Shown piece after piece: positions 35,906 through 45,516 of a DNA stretch of 64,000 nucleotides. Position numbers and translations under genes: made by a program. This stretch comes from Myxococcales bacterium. GTDB lineage: Bacteria; Myxococcota_A; Polyangia; Polyangiales; Polyangiaceae. A model generated the notes under the pieces. The model was not told where the DNA came from. It made no database searches and was given only the letters and a program-made list of their open reading frames with translations. Location of the stretch: assembly GCA_016720545.1 (NCBI GenBank), contig JADKKK010000007.1, positions 62,001-126,000 on the forward strand, read 5' to 3'. Numbering within the stretch: the first letter of the stretch is position 1; each line of letters begins with the position of its first letter.

Positions 35906-36227
35906 ATGGGACGACAGCGAAGCAGGGGCGAGCGCGGGGCGGAAGTGCGGGCGTGGCGGGCGAGCGGGGTGAGCGCTGCGAAGTATAGCGAAGAGCACGG
36001 GCTGTCGAAGGGGAGCCTCTGTCGCTGGGCCGCGGAGGTGGACGGGCGGGGTCTCGAGTCCGGCCGGCTCCCGAGCCACGGACAGCGTTCGTGCGCCTCG
36101 AGGTCGCGCCCCGCGCGGTGGGAGGCCTCGTCGTGGAGGTGGGGCCCGCGAAGGTGCGCGTCGAGCCGGGGTTCGACGCGGGGCTCCTGCGCGAGGTCGT
36201 GAGGGCGCTGGCCGGGGCGCGTCGTGA
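35906..36227 (+). CDS. tnpA: IS66 TnpA-like protein (frameshifted)
   Basis: The ATG at 35906 starts a short helix-turn-helix protein (RGERGAEVRAWRASGVSAAKYSEEHGLSKGSLCRWAAEV), then continues in another frame as FVRLEVAPRAVGGLVVEVGPAKVRVEPGF...LLREVVRALAG, the usual C-terminus of the IS66 OrfA protein. At least one base is missing or extra near 36,050. The end overlaps the tnpB start in a GTGA arrangement, as expected in this family. Confidence 0.65.
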
Positions 36228-36485
36228 TCCCGCAGGGAGTGGAGATCTTCGTGGCCGTCGAGCCCGTGGACATGCGCTTCGGGTTCGAGCGCCTGGGCGG
36301 GGCTGGTGCGCGAGCGGATGGGGGCGTGAGCCTCGGTCCAAGGCGCTGTTCGTGTTCTTCGGCAAGCGTCGGCAGACTGTAAAAATACTGACGTGGGACG
36401 GCACGGGAGCGGTGCTCTGGTACAAGCGCCTGGACCGCGGGGTGTTCGAGATCCCCAGACCCGAGAGGGAGGGAGAGACGAGCGT
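36224..36485 (+). CDS. tnpB: IS66 TnpB-like protein (frameshifted)
   Basis: A GTG at 36224 begins VIPQGVEIFVAVEPVDMRFG and then FERLGG, the hallmark N-terminus of IS66 OrfB (VDMRxGFDGL). An extra G near 36,300 shifts the frame, after which SKALFVFFGKRRQTVKILTWDGTG and AVLWYKRLDRGVFEIPRP complete the conserved domain. OrfB is needed for IS66 transposition, although its exact role is unclear. In this sequence the frame runs on into tnpC without a stop, so the boundary is approximate. Confidence 0.65.
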
Positions 36486-38170
36486 GATCGTGAGCGAGGT
36501 CGCGTTCGAGGCCCTGTTCGCCGCGTCGCTTCAGGCGCTCATCGCGTCGCTGCAGGGGACGATCGCCGCGCTCGAGAGCGCGCTCACGAACCACGCGAGC
36601 GAGAACGAGCTACTCAAGCGGCGGCTGTACGGCACGAAGTCCGAACGAAGCGGCACCAGCGAGCTTCAGCTCACGCTCGGCAACTTGCTCGCGGATCAGG
36701 CGAAGCTCCAAGCGGAGCTCGACGCGCTCACGAAGCAACCTACGGGGACCACGGGAGAGAACGGCGCGCCGGAGCCGGCACCGGAGCCGGCTTCGCCCCC
36801 GCCTCCGCCCGAGGAGGCCGAGAGCGAGAAGCCGCGCCCGAAGGGGCGCCGCGATCTCTCCGCGTCCAAGCTCCCGCGGGTGGTGGTCGAGATCCGCGAT
36901 GGCGGCGCCGAGGCGAGCGGCGGAAGGCTCATTGACTGGGAGACGAGCTATCAGCTGATGTTCCAGCGCGCCTGCTTCAAGGTCCTCGTGAAGAAGGTGG
37001 CGAAGTACGAAGTCTCCGTTCACGGCGCGGCGAGGGTGATGGTCGCGCCCTCGCCGAAGCCGCTGTTCCCGCGCGCCATGCTCCACACCTCGGTGCTCGC
37101 CTGGCTCGCCGTGCAGAAGTTCGCGCTCGGGGTCCCGAACTACCGCCTCGAGCGACACGTCTCGGCGATGGGCGAGTCCTCGATCGCTCGACCATGTGCC
37201 GCAACCTCGAGGGCCTTGGCAGCACGCTCGGCGCGACCATCGTGCACGCCATGCTGCGCGACGCCATCGAGACGTGCTCGGTCCTCTCGACCGACGCCAC
37301 GGGCGCCGCCATCCAGCCGGGCGCCCGCGACGGGCCCCAAACGCGCCTGCAAGAAGGGCCACTTCTTCACCATCGTGGCCGATCGCGATCACGTGCTCTT
37401 CTCCTATGTCGAGCGCCACACGCAGGACGCCGTCGCCTCGCTCTTCAAGGGCTTCCGTGGCTATCTCCAGTCCGACGCCAGCAGCGTCTACGACATCCTC
37501 GACCGCGGACACGGCGGCGCAGATCCGCCGGTGCTCCTCGTCGGCTGCTGGGCCCACACCCGCCGCTACTTCTTCGAAGCTGCGATCTGCAAGTACCCCA
37601 TCGGAGTCGCAGGCCTCACGCGGATCCGCGCGATCTACGTCGCCGACAACGCGCTCGCCCACATGCCGCCCATCGATCGGACGAGAGAGCGTCTCACGCG
37701 CGTCCTCCCGCTCGTCGACGAGTTCTTTGCCTGGGTGCGAACGACCGCGCGCGCGACCCTCGGCAGGACGCTCGCCACGAAGGCGCTCGGCTACGCCGAG
37801 AACCAGGAGCAGGAGCTCCGCCGCGTCTTCCTCGACGGCCGCCTCCCCCTCGACAACACACGCAGCGAGCGGGCCCTTCGCACCATCGTGGTCGGCCGCA
37901 AGAACTGGCTCTTCTATGGCAGCGATCTCCACGCCCACGCCGCCGCCGCGCTCTTTCAGCCTCGTAGCCTCCTGCCGACTCCACGACCTCGATCCGCAGA
38001 TCTACCTCGAGGAGGTGCTCAGACTCCTCGCGACCTGGCCGAAGGACCGGTACCTCGAGCTCGCCCCGAAGAACTGGGGGGCCACCCGCGCGCGCCTCGA
38101 CCCGGACGAGCTCGAGGCCCCCCTCGGCGACGTCACCGTCCCGCCGCCGCTCGCCCTCATCCCGGCGTGA
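36486..38170 (+). CDS. tnpC: IS66 transposase TnpC (frameshifted)
   Basis: The N-terminal coiled coil (SLQALIASLQGTIAALESAL) and the block ENELLKRRLYGTKSERS are typical of IS66 transposases. A Pro/Glu-rich spacer, then the DDE region (LSTDATGAA, YLQSDASSVYD, LLVGCWAHTRRYFFEA), and the C-terminal signature LPLDNTRSERALRTIVVGRKNW with FYGSD are all present. They lie in different frames, with breaks near 37,185, 37,335 and 37,960, so the product as sequenced is not intact. The end LEAPLGDVTVPPPLALIPA fits the family. Confidence 0.78.
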
Positions 38171-38288
38171 TCGGGGGACGACCTCCGCTCCCGCTTCGTG
38201 ATCAGCTCGCCGCGAGCCCCCCCGCTTGCCGTCTTGCCCTGCCCAGTGGGTCGCGCTCCTCCGACGCCGCGCGCGCCATGTGCACCGG

Positions 38289-39758
38289 TTACAAGACGAG
38301 CCGCCGGGCTTCCGCCCGCCTCCACTCCCTGACCCGCCGCTGAAGGGTTCGAAGTTGTGAGACGGAGACCGTGCCAGGAGACTCCCTCCCTTTCGAGGCG
38401 CGCGAGGAGCTCTCGCGGTGTCCTATGGGGCTCTTCGTTGAGCCACACCACGATGCGTGCCCACACCTCGGCGAACGGATCCGTGCGCGTGCGCCAGTGA
38501 CGGGCCGGCTTCGGTCCGCGACGGTGGGTTGGCCTGACCTCACCGTCTTTCCACGCGACCGCGAGGGTCTTCAGGAACCTATCCAGATCCGCGTCGCGAT
38601 GCGCGAGCACGTGGACATCGTCCCCCGAGACGATGGCCGCGACATGCTCCTGGACCATTCGGATCTCGTCGAGGAGCCGGAGGGGATCGAGCGTGAGAAG
38701 GGTCGCACGAAGCCGCTCCTTCATCGAGTCCGCGATCGCCGCCGATGCAAGCAGGCGTGCCGCAGGAGTCTCCGGTGGATGATAACGCTTGCTCACCTTC
38801 GCTCCGACGCGGGTCTTCTCGGCGAGCTTGAACGATGGCTGGAAGAAGTTCACGAATAAACGCGACGCGGAATACAGGCGCGAGAGCGCTTCGGCCCCGG
38901 CAATTCCCTCGATACGCCCGTAGCCGACAAGGCGCCGAACGACTGATCCGTTCTTTTGCTCGACCCAGGCTTGATCATTCTTGCGATATGGGCGCGAACG
39001 AGTGAACTCGATATTACGATCACGGCAATAGGCAATGAGTACCTCGTTGATGAACTCCGATCCGTTGTCGGCATCGACCCCACGAAGCGGAAACGGCATC
39101 GAGAGACGCATGGCGCTCGAGCCCGTCGGCGACGAGCGTGGCCTCGCACCAGGAGCGGCACGCACTCGGTCCATCCGCTCGCAACGTCGGTCAACGTCAG
39201 CGTGTGTGCGAAACTGCCTGAGGCGTTGCCACCGCAATGCGCCACGAGATCGATTTCGAGGAACCCAGGTTCGGGGTCGTCCCAGTCTGCAAATGTCCGT
39301 ACGGGCACTTCGCTCCGCACGGCTGGTTTCCGAGAGACTCGACGTCGCACAGACCGCTGTGGTGCGAGGGCGCGGTCGATCGTCGCCGAACTGATCGCCA
39401 TCAACGCCTTGCGGACCGTCTCGTCGAGATGGAGATGCCCGTGGCGCTCGAGGGCGGGGACGAGGGTGGGAAGGAGCGCCTTGAGGCGCTTCCCGCAGAC
39501 GCGGTCTGACGCTTCCCACATCGTGACGAGCGCCTCCCTCACCGCGTCGTCGTACAAGCGGAGTCGCTTCGGCACCGGTGGAGGCCTCACGTTGCGCTGC
39601 GTGCTGTTGAGCAGGCGTATCGCGTGCTTCCTGTGGTAGCCGGTGGTCGCGACGAACTCGTTCAGAATTCGTTCGCGGGTCTCCCGGTCGGCCACTCGGT
39701 ACCTCTCGCCGACGGCCAGCACGAGCTGGCGCCGAGTTTCCTTGCTGATCGTTGCCAT
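38289..39758 (-). CDS. DDE transposase of an IS481/ISNCY-like element (frameshifted)
   Basis: The ATG at 39758 begins ATISKETRRQLVLAVGERYR, then EFVATTGYHRKHAIRLLN, the helix-turn-helix N-terminus of a large group of integrase-core transposases. The catalytic acidic residues appear as Asp in FLEIDLVAHCGG, Asp in GVDADNGSEF and Glu in AWVEQKNGSVVRR. The C-terminus is SVSQLRTLQRRVREWRRAE. Frame changes around 39,110-39,150 and near 38,375 break the gene. The stop codon TAA (38289-38291) falls inside the right terminal repeat of the neighbouring IS66 element. The outer element end is probably near 39,890 (GTCAGTTTACAACGC on the minus strand). Confidence 0.72.
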
Positions 39759-40029
39759 CGAGGTCTCCTTCCCACCCGCCCCTCGGGTAGCAAAGTTGAT
39801 GAGGCAACGACCCCCGCCCAGTAGCAACCCGGGCGAGTCAATGCGCCTGCAAGAATAGTTGACGTCGATCACCAGGTGTTGAGCGTTGTAAACTGACCCC
39901 CTCGCGACACAAAACCGACCCCCGTCCCGGTTCGGCAAGGGTTCGAAAACGTCAATGAAATCGAGGGAAGTCGTGGCACCTCCGGCGTCGGAGGTCTTGA
40001 TGGTGCTTCTCTCCGAGGAGCTTCGGCCC

Positions 40030-42033
40030 CTACATCCGCCCGTTGCGCCTGAGCTGATCGCAAGCCCAGGTGTCGCCCCCCCGACATCCGCGACGAAGCC
40101 AGGTGAATGCGTCCTCGTTGCTCTGCGGAACGCCTCGCCCTTTGAAGTAGAGCGACCCCAGATCGGAACAACCGCGGGCGTGTCCAAGCTCGCAGGCATG
40201 CCGGTGGAGCTCCGCTGCGCGCTTCGGGTCCTCCTCGACCCCGGTGCCATCCTTGAAGCATTCCGCGAGCATCGAGCAGGATTGTGCGTCGCCGCGATCA
40301 CATCCTTCGCGGAAGAAATGCGCGGCGCGCTCTCCGTTCGGAGCCGCGCTCTTTCCCTGTGCGTGGGAGAGGCCAGCGTTCAGACATGAGGTCCCCCAAC
40401 CGAGCTCGCATCCACGCACGTGCATCGCGAGCCCCTGCGCCGGGTCCTTGCTGCCTCCTTGGCCAAGCTCGTACATGACGCCAAGGTTGTTGCAGGCAGG
40501 TCCCTCCTTCATCTCGCACGCCTTCTCGAAGAGGCGCCTTGCCTCCGCGATGTCCGGGGTGGCGATGATGCTCTTCTGATGAAGCAGGCCGAGGTGGAAG
40601 CAGCCGGTCGCATCGTTCTTCGCACACGCTCGGCTGGCGAGCTCGGTGGCCTTCTCGAAGTCACGCTCGACGCCCGTTCCTTCGGCGTAGTACGCCGAAA
40701 GGACAGCACAGGCCTTGGGGTGCCCCGCCTCGCACGTGCGAGCCATCAAAGCGGCGCCCTCTTTCGGATCGTGTTGCGACGTGAGCTTCGCAAGCTCGAT
40801 ACACGCGATCGACAGCCCGCCGCTGCAGGCCTTCTTGTGGAGTGCGAGCGCGCGAGCGGGGTCACGCGGAACGCCTGCGCCCTTCCTCACGAGGTCGCCG
40901 AGCGCCCAGCAACCGGTGAGCACGCCGTCATCACAAGCGCGCTCGTGAGCCTTGACGGCCTCGGCCGTGTCCTTGGCCACGCCCCTGCCGAACTGCAGCG
41001 CGAGGCCCGCCAGAAAGCAGCCGTCGGGCGAGGCGTCGTCGCACGCCTTTCGCGCGAGCTCGAAGGCGCGAACCTCGTTCTTCTCGACGCCACGGCCATC
41101 GCCCAGCAGAGAGCTGAGAGTTGCGCAGCTCTGAACATTCCCCAGGCGACATTGCCGCTCGCAGTCGCCGGGATCGGTCTTCTTGCACCGGTGAGAGGCT
41201 GCGCTCGTCGGGAGAGTGCACCTCCCTTCGGCGAAGACCAGGCCCGACGGACAGAAGTCGTCCGCTGCGTCGTCGCCGTGCTCGATGCCAATCCTCGTCA
41301 GCTCCAGCCGAACCAGTGTGGAGCACCGATCCGGAGCTCGCACGGCGGTGGGCAAGCTGTCGTTGCAGGCACGCACGTCCCCGTCGCGTCGCGTCGCGAG
41401 CGGTCCATCATGCGTGCGCGACTCGAACACGCTCGACGCTCGACGCGCTGCACCGGTCTTCACCCCGAGGTCGAGCGCGAATGCTCCAACGTGAGCGCCA
41501 CGTAGGAAGTGCGTCGCCCCTGCGCATGCGGCACCACCTTCCAGCTGGTGCGGGGAAACGCTCGAGTGAAGTGTCCGCTCCATGCCGACGAGCACCGTCG
41601 CGATGTCGAGTGTCCGCTCTTGCGACGACAAGGTTCGGGCAAGGCTCGCCCCGAACGTCGGCAGGTTGAGGACTACCTCGGACTTGTCCGCCAGTCGCAC
41701 GAGCTCCTCCTTGCGACTGGAGCCGACGAATCCGTAGGCGCCTCGCGCGGTGCAACCGCGGAGAAGGACGAGTCCTCCGCAGTCGTGGCGAAACACGGGG
41801 AGCCCACTGGCCATCGCCTCCCGAACGTGAGCGCGCTCGTCCTGGTTCCAATCGACGACGAGCGGCTGTGCGCGATCGGCGATCGACGAGCAGCGGACCT
41901 CGCCATCGAGCGCCTCGCTCGGCGAACGAGCGCCCGTGGGCGCTCCTGGCGTCGCGCCGCACGCAGCAAGGACCCCGAGGCAAAGCGCGAGCCCTCCGGT
42001 GGTCCCAGCTCGAACCTGAAACGGAGCGCTCAT
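40030..42033 (-). CDS. Sel1-repeat lipoprotein, downstream paralogue
   Basis: 667 residues from the ATG at 42033. The signal peptide ends in the lipobox LAACG. An N-terminal domain of about 260 residues (VDWNQDERAHVREAMASGLPVFRHD, then RKEELVRLADKSEVVLNLPTFG and CAGATHFLRGAHVGAFALD) precedes a short linker and about ten Sel1-type repeats of 36 residues each, with the spacing A..C..G...C..L and G.GV..D. The Cys in every repeat suggests many disulfides, which fits a periplasmic or surface location. The start codon overlaps the stop of the upstream paralogue by four bases (ATGA). Sel1 proteins usually bind other proteins; no catalytic motif is present. Confidence 0.85.
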   Translation of the reverse strand: MSAPFQVRAGTTGGLALCLGVLAACGATPGAPTGARSPSEALDGEVRCSSIADRAQPLVVDWNQDERAHVREAMASGLPVFRHDCGGLVLLRGCTARGAYGFVGSSRKEELVRLADKSEVVLNLPTFGASLARTLSSQERTLDIATVLVGMERTLHSSVSPHQLEGGAACAGATHFLRGAHVGAFALDLGVKTGAARRASSVFESRTHDGPLATRRDGDVRACNDSLPTAVRAPDRCSTLVRLELTRIGIEHGDDAADDFCPSGLVFAEGRCTLPTSAASHRCKKTDPGDCERQCRLGNVQSCATLSSLLGDGRGVEKNEVRAFELARKACDDASPDGCFLAGLALQFGRGVAKDTAEAVKAHERACDDGVLTGCWALGDLVRKGAGVPRDPARALALHKKACSGGLSIACIELAKLTSQHDPKEGAALMARTCEAGHPKACAVLSAYYAEGTGVERDFEKATELASRACAKNDATGCFHLGLLHQKSIIATPDIAEARRLFEKACEMKEGPACNNLGVMYELGQGGSKDPAQGLAMHVRGCELGWGTSCLNAGLSHAQGKSAAPNGERAAHFFREGCDRGDAQSCSMLAECFKDGTGVEEDPKRAAELHRHACELGHARGCSDLGSLYFKGRGVPQSNEDAFTWLRRGCRGGDTWACDQLRRNGRM

Positions 42034-44048
42034 CTTTCGCTCTGTCCGGCCCCGCGGAGCATCTCGCACGCCTGTCGGTTTCCGCCACGGCAGGCGCGGC
42101 GCAGCCAGCTCGTCGCGGTCGTGTCGCTCTGGGGTACGCCGATTCCTTTCGCGTAGAGCCAGCCAAGGCCATAGCAGCCGTGGGCATGCCCCAGCTCGCA
42201 CGCACGCTCGTAGACCTCCGCCGAGCGCTTCTGGTCCTTCGGCACGCCCTCCCCTGATTCGAGGTGCTCACCCAAGAAGTTGCACGACCTGCCGTCGCCC
42301 CCCTCGCAGCCGCGCTCGAAGAAGCTCACTGCGCGCGCTGGATCCGCGGCCACTCCCTTGCCCTGAGAATACAAGAGTCCGGCGTTGGAACAGCCCGACG
42401 AGAAGCCGAGATCGCATCCGCGAGCGTAGAGCTCGGCGGCGCGCTCAGGCAGCTTCTCCCCTCCTTTGCCCGCATTGAACATCACGCCCAGGTCGGAGCA
42501 CGCGGGACCGTTGCCGAGGTCGCACGCCTTCTGGAGCAGGCGCCGGGCTTCCACGGCGCTGGCGCCTTCCATGTCCCCCGCCTCGTGCATCGAGCCGAGC
42601 AGCGCGCACGCGCTCGCTTCCTTCCGCTCGCACACTTCGCCGGCGAGCTTTGCGGCGCGCTCCGCATCCTTGGGCACTCCGATGCCGTTGAGAAAACACT
42701 TGGCGACGGAGACGCAGGCGGCGTCGTGTCCCGCATCGCAGGTCCGCGCCACGATCTTCGCGGCTTCGACCGGTTCGTCAGCAGCGATCACCTCGGCGAG
42801 GGCGATACACGCACCGGGGACGGCGCCGTTGCATGCCTTCTTGTAGAGAGCGACGGCGACCGCCGCGTTCTTCGGAACGCCGAGCCCCTTCTTCGTCAGG
42901 CTGCCGAGCGCCCAGCACGCGACCATCTCGCCGTCGTCACACGCACGACGGTAGAGCACAGCGGCTCGGGACGGATCGCGCCGGACTCCGCGTCCCTCGT
43001 GGAGCGCGTGGCCGGCTAGGAAGCACGCTCCAGAAGCGCCGTCGTCGCACGCCTTCTGTGCGATCTCGAATGCTCGTCCCTGATCCTTCTCGACACCGCG
43101 CCCCTCACCGAGCAGGAAGCTCAACGTCTCGCAGCTCCTCGCATGGCCACGCGCACACTGGGCCACGCAGTCGTTTGGTTCGGTCTTTTTGCACTGGTGC
43201 GCGGTTGCACTCGTTGGAAGTGCGCACTTTCCTTCGGCCAGGACGAGCCCGGACGGGCAGGCGTCCTCTGCGGCGTCCTCGCCGCCCGGCGTTCCCACCT
43301 TCGTGAGCTCGAGACGAACGAACGAACCGCAGCCATCCGGAGGTCGTACCGCCGTGGGATCGGTCTCGGCGCAGCGGCGTACGTCTCCGTCGCGGCGCAC
43401 CGAGAGTGGGCTTCCGGCCGCGTGCGCCTCGAACACCGACGACGGCTGGCGCGGCGTGCCCTTCGCCCCGGTATCGAGGGCGAACGCGCCGAGGTGAGCG
43501 CCTCGCAGGAAGTGGGTCGCCCCTGCGCAGGCGCCCGCCCCCTCGAGCTGCTTCGCTCCGACGCTCGTGCTGAGGGCGCGCTGCTTTCCGATGAGGACCA
43601 TCGCGACGTCGAGCGTTCGGTCACGCGACGCGAGGCTCGAGGCGAGCGCGCCTCCGAAGGTGGGCAGGTTGAGGCGCACCTCGGAGCGGTCGGCAAGTCG
43701 GACGAGCTCCTCCTTTCGACTCGTCCCGGCGAAGCCGTACGAGCCTTGTGCCTTGCACCCACGGAGCAGCTTCAGGCCCGCGCAGTCGTAGCGGAAGACC
43801 GCTAGCCCCCCGGCCATTGCCTCGCTCAGCTGCGCGCGATCCTCGTCGGTCCAGTCGACGACGAGCGGCTGCGCCTGCGCGGCGATCGCCGAGCAGCGGA
43901 GCTCGCCGTCCACGACCTCGCCGGCTGTGCGACCGCTCGTGGTCGCGGTGAGGTTGGTCGCGCATCCCGCCGGCGAGACGCCGAGTGCGCCGGTCGCGAT
44001 CAAACTGGACGCGCCGAACAGAACGCGAAACTTCTCACGGATGCTCAT
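42030..44048 (-). CDS. Sel1-repeat lipoprotein, upstream paralogue
   Basis: 672 residues. The signal (FGASSLIATGALGVSPAGCAT) ends in a lipobox-like SPAGC. The N-terminal domain (VDWTDEDRAQLSEAMAGGLAVFRYD, RKEELVRLADRSEVRLNLPTFG, CAGATHFLRGAHLGAFALD) is plainly homologous to that of the downstream gene, and both share the tail of this domain (CPSGLVLAEGKCALPTSATAHQCKKTEP). About ten Cys-containing Sel1 repeats follow. The two genes come from a tandem duplication and are translationally coupled. The N-terminal domain recalls myxobacterial lipoproteins with a two-Cys beta fold, but I cannot name it. Confidence 0.85.
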   Translation of the reverse strand: MSIREKFRVLFGASSLIATGALGVSPAGCATNLTATTSGRTAGEVVDGELRCSAIAAQAQPLVVDWTDEDRAQLSEAMAGGLAVFRYDCAGLKLLRGCKAQGSYGFAGTSRKEELVRLADRSEVRLNLPTFGGALASSLASRDRTLDVAMVLIGKQRALSTSVGAKQLEGAGACAGATHFLRGAHLGAFALDTGAKGTPRQPSSVFEAHAAGSPLSVRRDGDVRRCAETDPTAVRPPDGCGSFVRLELTKVGTPGGEDAAEDACPSGLVLAEGKCALPTSATAHQCKKTEPNDCVAQCARGHARSCETLSFLLGEGRGVEKDQGRAFEIAQKACDDGASGACFLAGHALHEGRGVRRDPSRAAVLYRRACDDGEMVACWALGSLTKKGLGVPKNAAVAVALYKKACNGAVPGACIALAEVIAADEPVEAAKIVARTCDAGHDAACVSVAKCFLNGIGVPKDAERAAKLAGEVCERKEASACALLGSMHEAGDMEGASAVEARRLLQKACDLGNGPACSDLGVMFNAGKGGEKLPERAAELYARGCDLGFSSGCSNAGLLYSQGKGVAADPARAVSFFERGCEGGDGRSCNFLGEHLESGEGVPKDQKRSAEVYERACELGHAHGCYGLGWLYAKGIGVPQSDTTATSWLRRACRGGNRQACEMLRGAGQSER

Positions 44049-44382
44049 CGTCAGCTCCCCCGCTCAATTCGAGTACTGCTCGACTTGCCCACACACGGCG
44101 CTGTTCTCCCCCGCAGGCGAAGCGTAGGCGAATTGAGCCATTCTCTACAAGCTGGAGTACGGCGGGACGGCGCGGGTCGAGGCACCTGAACGGTGCCCGA
44201 TGGCCTCGCCGAGGCGGCTCGACCTGGCGTGGTGTCGCCGAACGCTGACCCACGTCGAGGCCGATGCTGTTCGGTGCCCACCGTCATTCATTTCGTAAGG
44301 TGAAGTGCCCCACCATCCTTGGAATGAATGAGACCGCGAATGGGCAGCGCGCCGTCTCGCCGCCGTGCATACTCGCGCCGCC
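44049..44382. other. Intergenic region without a recognisable gene
   Basis: About 330 bases between the divergent Sel1 lipoprotein gene and the TPR protein gene. Frames on both strands are short and Arg-rich, as expected for non-coding GC-rich DNA. A slightly AT-richer stretch (44,280-44,330, with CATTCATTTCGTAAGG and GGAATGAATGAG) may hold the promoter of the gene at 44383. I saw no clear hairpin terminator. Confidence 0.5.
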
Positions 44383-45393
44383 ATGTTGATCCCCGTTGGC
44401 CTCATCCTTCGCCTCCTTCAGGGCCTCGCCAACCTCTTCTACAACCTGCTGAACGACCCCTCGAAGTCGAGCGCGGGGTACCTGCCCTCGTCCGAGTCGA
44501 CCGAGCAGATCCTTCAGCGAGAGCACTGGACGGAGCTCGAGGCGGCGTGCACCGGGGACGACCAGTGCGTGCTCGTCCTCGGTCACAACGACTGGGACGC
44601 GTGCGAGGTCGACGGCGTGCCGGTGCCCGTGCGCGGCGTCCAGCCACCGAGCCCCGCGCCGGGCGAGGCCGGGTACCGCGAGCGGCCCGAGCTGCTCGGC
44701 GCCGGCCCCCACGGGCTGCGCAGCGTGTGCCCCGGTCGACACGTCGTGACCACGCGCGTCGGCGATCGAGCGGCGAGGCTCGAGGTGTGCCTCTTCCCGC
44801 GCGAGGCGCGCTACTTCCGGCTCGACCGCGCGTCGGCGACGTTCGTGCCGTACGAGGCGAGCGAGGTCCCGCCCATCGCCGCGGCGCTCGCGATTGGCCT
44901 CCCGGTCAGCGCCGCGCGGCGCTGGTCGGACCTCGTGCACTACGGCGAGCGGGTGGCCATGGAGCGCCGCAAGAGCCCGCTGGCCTCGCCGCGCGAGGCG
45001 ATGGCGGCGTGCCTGAAGGAGCTCAAGGCGATCGTGGCCGCGCTCCTCGCCGCGGCGGAGGACGCGCCTCTCCCCACCGACGCCCTCGCGCGCCTCGCGG
45101 CGCCGCTTACTGGCCTCCCGCCCGCTCGTTCGAGCCGCTCACGTCGTTTCTGGGCTTTCGGGCCTTCGAGCCCGCGCGTCCGGGTCCCCTCGAAGAGGCC
45201 TGCGCGTGCTCGAGGCCGGCCTCGCCGTGCTGCCCGACGACCCCCGCTGCTCGCGTCGCGCGGCGAGCTCGCGCTCGCCGCGGGCGACGCCGCCGACGCG
45301 AGGGTCCACTTGGAGCGCGCCCTCAGCCGCGGGGCCGGCCTCGACGCGCGCGTGGAGGCGCGGGCCAAGCAGCTCATGGCGGAGAGGGCCTGA
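44383..45393 (+). CDS. TPR-containing protein of unknown function (frameshifted)
   Basis: From the ATG at 44383 (LIPVGLILRLLQGLANLFYNLL, a possible membrane-associated helix) the protein is about 335 residues. Residues 50-150 contain a domain with VLVLGHNDWDACEVDGVPV and HVVTTRVGDRAARLEVCLFP. The second half is helical. Between 45,110 and 45,260 the coding signal moves through all three frames (ARSFEPLTSFLGFRAFEP, then LEAGLAVLPDDPRC, then RGELALAAGDAADARVHLERAL), so at least two or three bases are wrong or mutated. The end is a TPR. No function can be assigned. Confidence 0.6.
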   Translation: MLIPVGLILRLLQGLANLFYNLLNDPSKSSAGYLPSSESTEQILQREHWTELEAACTGDDQCVLVLGHNDWDACEVDGVPVPVRGVQPPSPAPGEAGYRERPELLGAGPHGLRSVCPGRHVVTTRVGDRAARLEVCLFPREARYFRLDRASATFVPYEASEVPPIAAALAIGLPVSAARRWSDLVHYGERVAMERRKSPLASPREAMAACLKELKAIVAALLAAAEDAPLPTDALARLAAPLTGLPPARSSRSRRFWAFGPSSPRVRVPSKRPARARGRPRRAARRPPLLASRGELALAAGDAADARVHLERALSRGAGLDARVEARAKQLMAERA

Positions 45394-45516
45394 GGTCCGT
45401 CCGCCGGCGAGGAGGGCGCGTCCTCCAGGCCCCACCGGTCGTCTGGCAGGCTGCATCCTCCAACGACTTCTCGCCTCCTTGCACTCCCCGTTGAAGACCC
45501 AACGGAATCCACCGCG

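Larger units (their letters stand above)
35848..38292 (+). mobile_element. IS66-family insertion element
   Basis: About 2.45 kb with the three-gene tnpA-tnpB-tnpC order of IS66. The left end begins GTAACCGCTGC and the right end, read inward from the other strand, begins GTAACCGGTGC, a short imperfect terminal inverted repeat. The 8 bases flanking each side differ (CGTCAATC and AAGACGAG), so no target duplication is visible. The element interrupts the methyltransferase gene on its left and abuts another transposase on its right. All three genes carry frameshifts in this sequence. Confidence 0.8.
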
